A stretch of 64,000 nucleotides of DNA. It comes from Streptomyces piniterrae. GTDB taxonomy: Bacteria > Actinomycetota > Actinomycetes > Streptomycetales > Streptomycetaceae. The number at the start of each line of letters is the position of its first letter. Within the stretch, counting starts at the first letter, position 1. Positions 9,234 to 18,802 of the stretch are shown here, piece after piece. The position numbers and the translations under genes are program-made. The notes under the pieces are model-generated. The model was not told the origin of the DNA. It did not search any database and was given only the letters and a program-made list of their open reading frames with translations. The stretch covers positions 908,745 through 972,744 of the forward strand of contig NZ_SUMB01000001.1 of NCBI RefSeq assembly GCF_005048155.1, written 5' to 3'.

Positions 9234-10422
9234 TGGGCGGAAGGTCGGTGCCGGCGCCGCGGCGGCGCACCGAGACCAGGTCCCGGCGGGTCTCCTCGGC
9301 GGGGGCGGGAACGACGTCGGACACGTCGTCGGAGGCGGCGGCGGTGGTCTCCGCGGGTGCCTCGCCGCAAGCTCCGTGCGCCTCTCCGCAACCCCCGTGT
9401 GCCTCGCCGCAGCCCTGCCTGCGGTGCTCGGGCAGCGTCGTGGTGTCCGTGCCCTCCACCTCGAAGCCGGCGTCCGCGATCATCGCGAGGTCGTCCTTGC
9501 CCGCCTGGCCCTCACTGGTCAGGTAGTCGCCGAGGAAGATGGAGTTGACGAGGTGCAGGGCGAGCGGCTGCATGCTCCGCAGATGCACCTCGCGGCCGCC
9601 GGCCAGCCGTACCTCGATGTCCGGGCAGACGAATCGCACCATCGCCAAAATGCGCAGCGCGCGTTGCGGGGTCAGGTTCCACTCCTTGGCGAGGGGGGTG
9701 CCCTCGAACGGGATGAGGAAGTTGACCGGGACCGAGTCGGGGTCCAGCTCGCGCAGCGCGAAGACCACGTCCACGAGGTCCGCGTCGCTCTCGCCCATAC
9801 CGGCGATCAGACCGGAGCAGGCGGACATTCCGGCCGCCTGGGCCTGCTGGACGGTGGACACCCGGTCCGAGAAGTCGTGCGTGGTGCAGATGTCGCCGTA
9901 TGTGGCTTCTGACGTGTTGAGGTTGTGGTTGTACGCGTCGGCGCCCGCCTCGCGCAGCCGGCCGGCCTGGCCGTCGGAGAGCAGCCCCAGGCAGGCGCAC
10001 ACCTCGACGCCCTCGTTCTGCTCCTTGATGGCGGCGATGGTCTCCGAGACGCGGTCCACGTCCTTGTCCGTGGGGCCTCGGCCACTGGCCACCAGGCACA
10101 CCCGCTTGGCGCCGCCGGCCACCCCGGCGGCCGCCGCCTTCGAGGCGTCATCGGGCTTCAGCCAGGTGTACTTGAGGATCTCGGCCTTGGACCCCAGACG
10201 CTGGGAACAGTACGAGCAGTCCTCCGGGCACAGGCCCGACTTGAGGTTGACGAGATAGTTGAGCTTGACCCGCCGCCCGAACCACTGGCGGCGCACCTTT
10301 CCGGCCGCGGCCACGACATCGAGCAGTTCGTCATCGGAGGTCGCCAGTACGGCGAGCGCCTCTTCACGGGTCGGCAACTCGCGCCGCAGTCCCTTGTCCA
10401 CCAGTGTGTTCAGCAGGTCCAT
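9226..10422 (-). CDS. bioB: Biotin synthase with a Cys/His-containing C-terminal repeat tail
   Basis: Radical-SAM enzyme that inserts sulfur into dethiobiotin. The [4Fe-4S] motif is [11 protein letters not shown] (about residues 65-75). The core ends near the [21 protein letters not shown] segment. A tail of about 70 residues follows, with three CGEAHG/CGEAPA-like repeats and then an acidic/Pro-Ala stretch. I chose ATG 10422 ([15 protein letters not shown]), which has AGGA upstream. A GTG at 10446 would add eight residues. It is divergent from bioF. Confidence 0.93.
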   Translation of the reverse strand: MDLLNTLVDKGLRRELPTREEALAVLATSDDELLDVVAAAGKVRRQWFGRRVKLNYLVNLKSGLCPEDCSYCSQRLGSKAEILKYTWLKPDDASKAAAAGVAGGAKRVCLVASGRGPTDKDVDRVSETIAAIKEQNEGVEVCACLGLLSDGQAGRLREAGADAYNHNLNTSEATYGDICTTHDFSDRVSTVQQAQAAGMSACSGLIAGMGESDADLVDVVFALRELDPDSVPVNFLIPFEGTPLAKEWNLTPQRALRILAMVRFVCPDIEVRLAGGREVHLRSMQPLALHLVNSIFLGDYLTSEGQAGKDDLAMIADAGFEVEGTDTTTLPEHRRQGCGEAHGGCGEAHGACGEAPAETTAAASDDVSDVVPAPAEETRRDLVSVRRRGAGTDLPPNA

Positions 10423-10500
10423 GGCGTTGATCCTGACGTACGCCACCGCCCCCGGCCAAGGAGGATTCCCACAACACGCAAGGATCGGGGTGTGTGTATC

Positions 10501-10515
10501 GCCACACCGTGTGGC
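10501..10515. promoter_or_regulatory. Palindrome in the bioB-bioF divergent control region
   Basis: GCCACAC-C-GTGTGGC is a perfect 7-1-7 inverted repeat midway between the bioB and bioF starts. An overlapping longer pair GGTGTG/CACACC (8-base spacer) is also present. The position suits an operator controlling both directions. It does not resemble the E. coli BirA operator, so the binding protein is unknown. Confidence 0.5.
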
Positions 10516-10618
10516 TGGGAAACGACCGCTAACGTCTATCGACAGCCCACAATCGAGGCCGAATACGGCCCGTCATCTCACCCGGCCCCTCATCGAGGCC
10601 GAAAGACGAAGGACGCCG

Positions 10619-11872
10619 ATGCCGCAGGACTCCGCCCCGTCGCTGCTCCACGACTCCCTGCCCGTGACGCCCGACGAGTCGTCCGTCGTGCCGCCGTCGG
10701 GCGAGTCGCGCACCGCCGCCCCGCGGCAGGGCTTCGGCGCGGCCTTCGACTGGGTCGACGCGGCGCGCGACGAACGCCGGCGCGCCGGGCTCGTCCGCAC
10801 CCTGCGCCCCCGCCCCGCCGACTCCCCGCTGCTGGACCTGGCGAGCAACGACTACCTCGGGCTGGCCCGGCACCCGGAGGTCACCCACGGCGCGGCCGAG
10901 GCGGCGCACCGCTGGGGCGCCGGCGCCACCGGATCCCGCCTGGTCACCGGGAGTACGGAACTGCACGCCCGGCTGGAGGAGGAACTCGCCGCGTTCTGCG
11001 GCTTCGAGGCGGCCCTGGTGCTCTCCTCCGGCTACGCCGCCAACCTCGCGGCCGTCACCGCGCTCACCGACCGCGCCACCCTCATCGTCTCCGACTCGGG
11101 CAACCACGCTTCCCTGATTGACGGCTGCCGCCTCTCCCGGGCGCGTACGGCCGTCGTCCCGCACGCCGATCCGGAGGCCGTACGCACCGCCCTGACCGGC
11201 CATGACGGCAGGGCGCTGGCCGTCACCGACTCGGTGTTCTCGGTCGACGGAGACGCTGCGCCGCTGCCGGCCCTCGCCGAGGTCTGCCGGGCGCGGGGCG
11301 CCGCCCTCCTCGTCGACGACGCGCACGGCCTGGGCGTCCTGGGCGACGGAGGACGCGGCGCGCCGGCCGCCGCCGGACTCGCCGGTGACGGCGATGTGGT
11401 GGCCACCGTGACCCTCTCCAAATCGCTCGGCTCCCAGGGTGGTGCGGTGCTGGGCCCGGCCCGCGTCATCGAGCACCTCGTCAACACCGCCCGGTCGTTC
11501 ATCTTCGACACCGGCCTGGCACCGGCGGCTGCGGGCGGCGCCCTCGCGGCGCTGCGCCTGCTGCGCGGCGAGCCGCAGCGCGCCGCCCGGGTCGGGCAGG
11601 TCGCCGGGGAGCTGCACGACAGGCTCACCGCGGCCGGTCTGGCGGCGGTACGGCCGGACGCCGCGGTGGTCTCCGTACGGGCCCCGTCACCGGAACAGGC
11701 GGTCCGCTGGGCGTCCGACTGCCGGGAGGCCGGCCTCGTCGTCGGCTGCTTCCGGCCCCCGTCCGTACCCGACGGCATCTCCAGGCTGCGGCTCACCGCC
11801 CGTGCGGATCTGACGGATGAGCAGATCGATATGGCGGTCGGGACGGTGGTGCGGACGGCGCCGGGGTTCTGA
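10619..11872 (+). CDS. bioF: 8-amino-7-oxononanoate synthase
   Basis: A 417-residue PLP enzyme that condenses pimeloyl thioester with L-alanine at the first step of biotin ring assembly. Evidence: LASNDYLGLARHPEV, GAGATGSRLVTGS, LLVDDAHGLGVLG, and the PLP lysine in VATVTLSKSLGSQGG. About 45 residues precede the usual core. The start ATG 10619 follows GAAGGA at a good distance. No pimelate-forming gene (bioC, bioH, bioI, bioW) is visible, so the pimeloyl group is made elsewhere. Confidence 0.93.
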   Translation: MPQDSAPSLLHDSLPVTPDESSVVPPSGESRTAAPRQGFGAAFDWVDAARDERRRAGLVRTLRPRPADSPLLDLASNDYLGLARHPEVTHGAAEAAHRWGAGATGSRLVTGSTELHARLEEELAAFCGFEAALVLSSGYAANLAAVTALTDRATLIVSDSGNHASLIDGCRLSRARTAVVPHADPEAVRTALTGHDGRALAVTDSVFSVDGDAAPLPALAEVCRARGAALLVDDAHGLGVLGDGGRGAPAAAGLAGDGDVVATVTLSKSLGSQGGAVLGPARVIEHLVNTARSFIFDTGLAPAAAGGALAALRLLRGEPQRAARVGQVAGELHDRLTAAGLAAVRPDAAVVSVRAPSPEQAVRWASDCREAGLVVGCFRPPSVPDGISRLRLTARADLTDEQIDMAVGTVVRTAPGF

Positions 11873-12227
11873 CGGAGGGTGAGGCGCGGCGGCCCCTGAC
11901 CGGGTGGCGGCCCCTGACGGTCTGTCCGCGTGGTGCGGCCCGGCGTCGGCTACGGCCTTGGCCGCCTCATTTCTGAACGCCGCGGTCGGGTACGCCTACG
12001 CCACGACCCTCCCTGATGCCGTCGGAAAACGGTCCCGCGTCGCAGAGTTCACCGCATTGGGCGACAGATCTATATAGATCTTGGTGGATTGCCCCACCCC
12101 CGGCCGCCCGGATGGCAGGCTGGCGCAGAGAAGCAGTCCGAGGCCGCATCGGTGTCCCGAGCGGCGTCTCGGCTCTCCGGGCGGTGTGCCCGAGCCGAGC
12201 CTCGGTGGGACAAGGGACGGCGTCGCG
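11873..12227. other. Intergenic stretch between bioF and the ATPase gene
   Basis: No supported gene. The notable element is an AT-rich 16-base perfect palindrome at 12066-12081, annotated separately. The remainder is GC-rich with no clear terminator after bioF. Confidence 0.6.
12066..12081. promoter_or_regulatory. AT-rich 16-base palindrome upstream of the anti-sigma-type ATPase
   Basis: AGATCTATATAGATCT is a perfect palindrome in sequence that is otherwise above 70% GC. It is about 147 bases upstream of the ATG at 12228. Such islands in Streptomyces are usually regulator sites, but I cannot name the regulator. Confidence 0.5.
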
Positions 12228-12656
12228 ATGGCAGACCACCAGGAATCCTCGTTCACCCTGCCGACCGAACCGGCCTCGGTCTCCATCGCCCGCAGGTATG
12301 TGCTGGACGTGCTCGCCGAATGGGGTCTGCCGGCCGACACCGGGACCGCCGACTCCCTCCGCCTGATCGTCTCCGAGCTCGCCACCAACGCCGTCCAGCA
12401 CACCTTCGGGCAGTCACCGACCTTCACCGTCGAGCTGCGGCTGGACCGCGACGAGCAGCTGCGTGTGGGTGTCACCGACAGCCATCCGCGCTGGCCGCAA
12501 CGGCTGCCCGCCGCGGTGCAGCAGGACAACGGCCGGGGCATGGTGATCATCCGCTCCCTCGCGGCGGAAGCCGGCGGCCGTCTCAAGGTCACGCCCACGG
12601 AGTCGGGCGGCAAGACGGTGTGGATCGGGATCCCGTGGCCGGTGGGCGTGGCCTGA
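12228..12656 (+). CDS. Anti-sigma-factor-type serine kinase/ATP-binding protein
   Basis: A 142-residue HATPase_c_2 protein of the RsbW/SpoIIAB-like group that is very abundant in Streptomyces. The N box is SELATNAVQHTF, G1 is RVGVTDSHPRWP and G2 is QDNGRGMVIIRSL. It lacks any other domain. Partners (sigma factor or antagonist) are not adjacent, so its target is unknown. The ATG at 12228 follows AAGGGA at about 12 bases; longer upstream reading frame has no support. Confidence 0.82.
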   Translation: MADHQESSFTLPTEPASVSIARRYVLDVLAEWGLPADTGTADSLRLIVSELATNAVQHTFGQSPTFTVELRLDRDEQLRVGVTDSHPRWPQRLPAAVQQDNGRGMVIIRSLAAEAGGRLKVTPTESGGKTVWIGIPWPVGVA

Positions 12657-12691
12657 GGCGTCGTTGCCCAGAGTCGTCGTACGGCGCCGGT

Positions 12692-13609
12692 TCACGGCGG
12701 CGCGGCGTTACGGGTGAAGGCGCCGCGCAGCAGGGCGCGGAGGGTGTCCGCGGCAGGGGGGCCGCCGCCGGACCGGTGGGCCACCGAGATCGTGCGGTGC
12801 AGCTCGGGCGGTTCCAGCCGGCGGATCCCCAGCGGAGTCACCGAGCCGGCCGCCATCATCTCCGGCACCACCGCCACTCCGAGCCCGGCGCTCACCAACG
12901 CGCACACCACGGCATAGCTCGGCGACTCGCAGCGCACCGCGACACTCGCTCCGGCCGCCGCCAGCGCCGCCTCCACCCCGCGCCGGTTGGGGTTCGCCGG
13001 TGCCATGCTGACCAGCGGCTGACCGGACAGTTCGGCGAGCGGCAGCCGTCCCGTGCCCGCCGACAGCGCGTGGCCCGGTGCCGTGACGAGCACCAGTTCC
13101 TCGGTCAGCAGCGGCTCCAGCCGCACCCCGTCGGGGGCCGGCATCGGCTCGCCCGGCACATACTCATGCGTCAGCGCCAGATCGACCTCGCCGAGCGCCA
13201 CCGCCGCCGTGCCCTGCGGTGGTACGTACTCCGTGACGCTCAGCTCCACATCGGGGTGCGCGCGCCGGAACGCGCTGAGCGCGGGCGGCAGCAGATGCGT
13301 ACCGGCGGTCATGAAGGTGCCGACGCGCAGCCGCCCGCCGGACAGTCCCGCCAGGCGGGACAGCTCGTGCCGCGCCAGGTCCAGCTCGTCGAGCACCCGC
13401 CGGGCCCGTACGAGCAGCAGCTCGCCGGCCGCCGTGAGCCGGGCGCCGCGATGGTGGCGCACCAGCAGCGCCGTCCCCGCCTCCCGCTCCAGCTTGGCGA
13501 GCTGCTGGGAGAGCGCGGGCGCGGTGTAGCCGAGCCGGTCCGCGGCGCGGGTGATCGAACCGGCCTCCGCCACCGCCACCAGAGCGGCCAGCCGCGTCGG
13601 GTCGTACAT
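12692..13609 (-). CDS. LysR-family transcriptional regulator
   Basis: A 305-residue regulator. The N-terminal winged helix-turn-helix includes RLAALVAVAEAGSITRAADR followed by TAPALSQQLAKLEREAG. A LysR substrate-binding domain occupies about residues 90-290. It is divergent from the LysE-type exporter gene at 13726, the classic ArgP(LysG)-LysE arrangement, so it probably senses the exported solute and controls that gene. It ends 35 bases from the convergent ATPase gene. Confidence 0.85.
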   Translation of the reverse strand: MYDPTRLAALVAVAEAGSITRAADRLGYTAPALSQQLAKLEREAGTALLVRHHRGARLTAAGELLLVRARRVLDELDLARHELSRLAGLSGGRLRVGTFMTAGTHLLPPALSAFRRAHPDVELSVTEYVPPQGTAAVALGEVDLALTHEYVPGEPMPAPDGVRLEPLLTEELVLVTAPGHALSAGTGRLPLAELSGQPLVSMAPANPNRRGVEAALAAAGASVAVRCESPSYAVVCALVSAGLGVAVVPEMMAAGSVTPLGIRRLEPPELHRTISVAHRSGGGPPAADTLRALLRGAFTRNAAPP

Positions 13610-13725
13610 CGCAGCTCAGCTCCTTGAGTAATCGGGATCAGCCTTGACAGCCTTAAGCATCGCTTTAGGGAGACCCAGAAGATTCCCAGTACCTATTAAA
13701 GGCTGCTTTCGGCGAAGCTGTGCTC

Positions 13726-14406
13726 ATGGACGGACAGCTGATCACCTTCACCGGAGTCGCCGCTGGCATGGTCACCATGCCGGGCGCGGACTTCACGGTC
13801 GTGGTGCGCAACGCGCTCGACTCGCGCCGGGCGGGAGTGGCGGCCGCCATCGGAGTCGCGGGCGGACTGCTGGTGCACACCGCGCTGGCGGTGGCCGGGC
13901 TCGCGGCGGTACTCGTCGCCGTGCCCGCGCTCTTCGGTGCCGTCCAACTCCTCGGCGGCGCCTATCTGTTGTACCTCGGTATCCGCGCACTGGCGGCCGT
14001 CCGCCGGCCGCTCGCCCCGGACCCGTCAACCGCCCCATCCACCCCCACGGGCGCGACCGCACACCCCGACGACGCCGCCCACCACGGCGCGGCCCGCTCC
14101 GGCATCGCGCAGAGCCTGCGCCAGGGCTTTCTGACCAACGCGCTCAATCCCAAGGCCCCCGTTCTCTTCCTCAGTCTGCTCCCGCAGTTCGTGCCCGCGG
14201 GCCAGCCCGCGCTGCCCCGCACCCTGCTGCTCGCGACCATGGTCGTCGCGATGGCGCTGGTGTGGTTCCCCGCCGTCGCACTGCTCGTCGACCGGCTCGG
14301 CGGCTGGCTGCGCCGCCCGCGGGTCGCCCGCGCGCTGGAGGCGGCGACCGGGGCCCTGCTGACCGCCCTGGGCGGCATCCTGCTCGTGGAGCTGGCGCTC
14401 GCCTGA
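13726..14406 (+). CDS. LysE-family translocator
   Basis: A membrane protein of about 226 residues with roughly six hydrophobic segments. The first helix has VAAGMVTMPGADFTVVVRNAL in the usual LysE/RhtB place (normally TPGPD). GFLTNALNPKAPVLFLSLL is the family signature. Residues about 98-128 form a Pro/Ala/His-rich loop that is longer than usual. It likely exports an amino acid or derivative. The start is ATG 13726; a GTG at 13720 is also in frame. It is divergent from a LysR gene. Confidence 0.82.
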   Translation: MDGQLITFTGVAAGMVTMPGADFTVVVRNALDSRRAGVAAAIGVAGGLLVHTALAVAGLAAVLVAVPALFGAVQLLGGAYLLYLGIRALAAVRRPLAPDPSTAPSTPTGATAHPDDAAHHGAARSGIAQSLRQGFLTNALNPKAPVLFLSLLPQFVPAGQPALPRTLLLATMVVAMALVWFPAVALLVDRLGGWLRRPRVARALEAATGALLTALGGILLVELALA

Positions 14407-14536
14407 CGCGGCCGTGCGATCGGCGCGCGGTCGGCGGACACCCGGCCCGCCCCCGCCCCTCATTCCGTTCCGTGGTCACATGGGCAAGTTATCGGCGCCC
14501 ACTGACAATTGACCGTGCGCACCGCATCGCCGCAGG

Positions 14537-15016
14537 TCATCGCACCCGCCCGTAGGAGATGGCGCGGCTCCAGATCCGTTCCAGGCGGACCGCGCTGCCG
14601 GCCTTCGGCGCATGCCAGATGCGGCCTCTGCCGGCGTAGATGCCGACGTGGTAAACGCCCCTGCCCGAATGGAAGAAGACCAGGTCGCCGGTCTTCCGGG
14701 CAGCGGCGGAGATATGCCTGCTGTGGCGGTACTGCGCGAGGGCGGTGCGTGGCAGGGCCCGCCCCGCGCGCTTGAACGAATACCGCGTCAGCCCCGAACA
14801 GTCGAAGCGATGTGGTCCCTGGGCGCCGTATTGGTAGGGCGAGCCCTTCTTGGAGGCGGCGACCCGTAACGCCATGGCGGGTACGGACGAGGCTTCGGCG
14901 TCCGTGGCCGCTCCGGGGGCCAGTGTCGTGCCGGCGATGGTGACCAGTGCGAGGGCGGTGAGGGTGCCCATGCGCGCCAACAGCGGCGCACCCGGCACAT
15001 GCGTGCGCATGGTCAT
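14537..15016 (-). CDS. Secreted NlpC/P60-family cell-wall hydrolase
   Basis: A 159-residue exported peptidoglycan hydrolase. After a short basic start, a hydrophobic signal segment (MGTLTALALVTIAGTTL) leads into a compact NlpC/P60 domain. The catalytic Cys is in HRFDCSGLTRYSF, the His in GVYHVGIYAG and the third polar residue in IWHAPKAGS. There is no extra wall-binding or coiled-coil domain. I chose ATG 15016, which has GAAGGG upstream; the long upstream extension of the reading frame is not supported. Confidence 0.87.
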   Translation of the reverse strand: MTMRTHVPGAPLLARMGTLTALALVTIAGTTLAPGAATDAEASSVPAMALRVAASKKGSPYQYGAQGPHRFDCSGLTRYSFKRAGRALPRTALAQYRHSRHISAAARKTGDLVFFHSGRGVYHVGIYAGRGRIWHAPKAGSAVRLERIWSRAISYGRVR

Positions 15017-15425
15017 GCGCAACCCTTCGTCAGCCGCGTGCGGAGAAGGCCCTGTCGGGGCCCGTGGTGCTCGGGTCCTCCGCTCCCGCCGGCTCAGCCG
15101 CGTCGACCGGACATCCGGACGGCGGCGGGATGAGGCGCCCGTCCGGACCGCCCCGTCGCTGTGGCGGGGTCTTGTCGTCGAAGGGATCGTCACGCACCGG
15201 CCGCCCGGATGCCCAGGCGAAACCGCAGGGTGTGGCATGGGTCACATTTGCGCTGAATGGTGGGTTATGGGCGGTACGGGGGTGTCGGCGGGGTGACCGA
15301 CGGGCCCGGCACCAGGGGTGAAACGGCAAGTGCCGTACGAGGCGTGCGAATGCCGCGCAATTCGCCGTCTCCCCGTGGCGGGCGCGAGCGCTACGCCGTA
15401 CGGGAGGCCGCCCCGGCGTGTCGTG
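15017..15425. other. Long leader region of the NlpC/P60 gene
   Basis: About 400 bases without a gene. On the minus strand it would form a long leader containing an inverted repeat with 8-base arms (TCCGGACG at 15114-15121 with CGTCCGGA at 15140-15147) and a neighbouring CCCCG/CGGGG pair. I looked for the c-di-AMP (ydaO) riboswitch consensus common before such hydrolases and did not find it. Confidence 0.5.
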
Positions 15426-15734
15426 TCAGACCTCTTCGGGCGACGGCACCGTGACGAGCCGCGACCGGCGTTCGCCGTCCAGGACCCGCAGGGCCCGGGT
15501 CAGTGTCTCGGTGTGCAGCTCGCTCTCGCCCCGGTTGTGCATCAGCGTCAGCGCGTCCCGCAGCTCGGCGGCCTTGGCGGCGAGCGCCTGGGCGGCACGC
15601 AGGCTGCGGTACGTGGAGCCGCTGCGGGTCGGATTGATCCGGCCCAGCAGGTCCAGGACCTCCAGGTAGCGGTCGATCAGCTCACCCTCGGCCCGCGTCA
15701 GCGCGGGCAGCGGTGGCAGTTCCGGCGGCAGCAC
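15426..15734 (-). CDS. Small helical protein of unknown function, coupled to clpP
   Basis: A 102-residue protein that I do not recognise. It is predicted to be mostly alpha-helical and rich in Leu, Ala, Arg and Glu, with segments such as AEGELIDRYLEVLDLLGRIN and AQALAAKAAELRDALTLMH. There is no signal peptide or Cys. Its GTG start lies six bases after the clpP stop, so it is almost certainly cotranscribed with that gene. A role with the neighbouring protease is only an inference from position. Confidence 0.6.
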   Translation of the reverse strand: MLPPELPPLPALTRAEGELIDRYLEVLDLLGRINPTRSGSTYRSLRAAQALAAKAAELRDALTLMHNRGESELHTETLTRALRVLDGERRSRLVTVPSPEEV

Positions 15735-15740
15735 CCGCGC

Positions 15741-16376
15741 TCACCCCGCCGGGGACGAGACGGCCGGCTGCTTGCGGCTGCGGGTGAGTCCGTCGATCAG
15801 GCCGTACTCCTGGGCGGCAATGGCGTCGAAGATCTTGTCGCGCTCGATGTCCGCGGCGATCCGCACCCGGGGCTGCCCGGTGTGCAGCGTCAGCATCTCC
15901 TCCAGTTTGTCGCGGGTGCGCAGCAGTTCCTCCGCCTGGATCTGCAGGTCGGTGGCCTGTCCCTGCACAGGCTCGCTCAGGGACGGCTGATGGATCAGGA
16001 TCCGGGCGCCCGGGAGCGCCAGCCGCTTTCCGGGGGTGCCGGCGGCCAGCAGGACGGCGGCGGCGGATGCGGCCTGGCCCAGGCAGACCGTCGAGACGTC
16101 GCAGGAGATGAATCGCATCGTGTCGTAGATGGCGGTCATCGAGGTGAAGGAGCCGCCGGGGGAGTTGATGTAGAGCGCGATGTCCTGTTCGGGGGCGGCG
16201 TGTTCGAGGTGGATCAACTGCGCCATGACGTCATTGGCGGAGGCGTCGTCGATGGGGGTTCCCAGGAACACGATCCGCTCGCTGAGCAGCTTGGAGTACG
16301 GGTCGAGGGTGCGGATCCCGTCGGAGGTGCGCTCGGTGAACTCCGGCAGGACATAGCGGGCCGTCGGTCGCAGCAT
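15741..16376 (-). CDS. clpP: ATP-dependent Clp protease proteolytic subunit (paralogue)
   Basis: A 211-residue ClpP. The catalytic Ser is in [16 protein letters not shown], the His in [13 protein letters not shown], and the Asp lies in [19 protein letters not shown]. The conserved [16 protein letters not shown] is present. ATG 16376 follows AGGAAAGGGGAG; the longer frame upstream crosses the divergent promoter and is rejected. It stands alone rather than in a clpP1P2-clpX operon, so it is an accessory ClpP. It is divergent from an antitoxin gene and shares a TGTACA operator region with it. Confidence 0.9.
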   Translation of the reverse strand: MLRPTARYVLPEFTERTSDGIRTLDPYSKLLSERIVFLGTPIDDASANDVMAQLIHLEHAAPEQDIALYINSPGGSFTSMTAIYDTMRFISCDVSTVCLGQAASAAAVLLAAGTPGKRLALPGARILIHQPSLSEPVQGQATDLQIQAEELLRTRDKLEEMLTLHTGQPRVRIAADIERDKIFDAIAAQEYGLIDGLTRSRKQPAVSSPAG

Positions 16377-16402
16377 GTCTGCTCCCCTTTCCTCTGTAAA
16401 AA

Positions 16403-16419
16403 ATGTACAGGATGTACAT
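16403..16419. promoter_or_regulatory. YefM-type TGTACA double operator between clpP and the antitoxin gene
   Basis: ATGTACA-GGA-TGTACAT is a perfect 17-base palindrome holding two TGTACA hexamers nine bases apart. TGTACA is the known core recognition hexamer of YefM antitoxins. The site begins 27 bases upstream of the clpP ATG and ends 18 bases upstream of the antitoxin ATG, overlapping promoter positions for both. A TAGAAT at 16425-16430 is a likely -10 for the antitoxin gene, which would make its message nearly leaderless. Confidence 0.75.
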
Positions 16420-16436
16420 CCCGTTAGAATGGGAGC

Positions 16437-16751
16437 ATGGCCTACGAAATTCCGGTGACGCAAGCCCGCGCGGAACTCGCGGATCTGATCAACCGCGTCG
16501 TCTACGGCGGTGAGCGGGTGGTCGTCACACGCCACGGAAAGCCCCTGGTGGCGCTGGTATCAGCCGCTGACCTGCAACTACTCGAAGAGCTCGGACGGCG
16601 GGACAGTGAGCCGGAGGAGGAGCAGGTGATCAGCACGGTCTCGACCGTGCGGCATCTGCCGTCCGCTCCGGGCGAACGGCGGCGCTTCGGCATCGCGGCG
16701 GAACACCGCGACCCGGCCGCCGGGGATCGGCGACCGGGTCGGGAGAGGTGA
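16437..16751 (+). CDS. Phd/YefM-family antitoxin without an adjacent toxin
   Basis: A 104-residue protein. Residues 1-50 are the PhdYeFM DNA-binding domain ([20 protein letters not shown] then [17 protein letters not shown]). The C-terminal half (about 55-104) is charged and probably disordered, the region that normally wraps around a toxin. No YoeB, RelE or Doc toxin follows; only 81 bases separate it from the convergent peptidase gene. GGGAGC precedes ATG 16437. It likely represses its own and perhaps the clpP promoter. Confidence 0.85.
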   Translation: MAYEIPVTQARAELADLINRVVYGGERVVVTRHGKPLVALVSAADLQLLEELGRRDSEPEEEQVISTVSTVRHLPSAPGERRRFGIAAEHRDPAAGDRRPGRER

Positions 16752-16787
16752 CCTCAGGGAGGTGTCCTGAGGGAGGTTGACCTCAGG
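16752..16787. terminator. Alternating hairpin after the antitoxin gene
   Basis: CCTCAGG at 16752-16758, CCTGAGG at 16766-16772 and CCTCAGG at 16781-16787. The middle element can pair with either flank, giving two mutually exclusive hairpins between convergent genes. There is no T-tract. Confidence 0.45.
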
Positions 16788-16832
16788 GTCGTGCGCTGGT
16801 GGCCGTGACGGCCGTGTGGTGCGGGACGGGCG

Positions 16833-18473
<1,641 letters not shown>

Positions 18474-18490
18474 CCAGGGGAGAGCCGAAG

Positions 18491-18802
18491 ATGATCCCGG
18501 GTCAGATCCAGCACGCCGACGAGCCGGTGCGCCTCAACGAGGGCCTCCCCGTCACGCGTATGACCGTTCTCAACGCCGCCGACCGCCCTGTCCAGGTCGG
18601 CTCCCACTACCACTTCGCGGAGGCCAACCCCGGTCTCGACTTCGACCGCGCGGCCGCGCATGGCAAGCGGCTGAACGTCGCGGCCGGTTCCGCCGTGCGC
18701 TTCGAGCCCGGCATCCCCACCGAGATCGAACTCGTCCCCATAGGGGGCAAGCGGATCGTGGTGGGCCTGCGCGGCGAGACCGGAGGCACTCTCGATGGCT
18801 GA
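18491..18802 (+). CDS. ureB: Urease beta subunit
   Basis: A 103-residue beta subunit. Family features are the [16 protein letters not shown] start, then [18 protein letters not shown] and [17 protein letters not shown]. It lies 17 bases after ureA, with GGGGAG upstream, and overlaps ureC by eight bases, so translation is coupled. Confidence 0.96.
   Translation: MIPGQIQHADEPVRLNEGLPVTRMTVLNAADRPVQVGSHYHFAEANPGLDFDRAAAHGKRLNVAAGSAVRFEPGIPTEIELVPIGGKRIVVGLRGETGGTLDG

Noticed and set aside
10447..10618. Earlier bioF start using AAGGAGG near 10458 and the GTG codons that follow
   Set aside because: The added residues would cover the divergent operator and are not typical of BioF; ATG 10619 has its own GAAGGA site.
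15017..15300. c-di-AMP (ydaO) riboswitch before the NlpC/P60 gene
   Set aside because: This was my first expectation for a cell-wall hydrolase with a long leader, but the conserved GTCAGCTAAC-type core was not found on the minus strand. An Infernal search with the ydaO model would settle it.
16437..16832. Toxin gene partner for the YefM antitoxin
   Set aside because: I examined the 81 bases downstream and the convergent region; there is room for only a very short peptide and no YoeB/RelE-like sequence.
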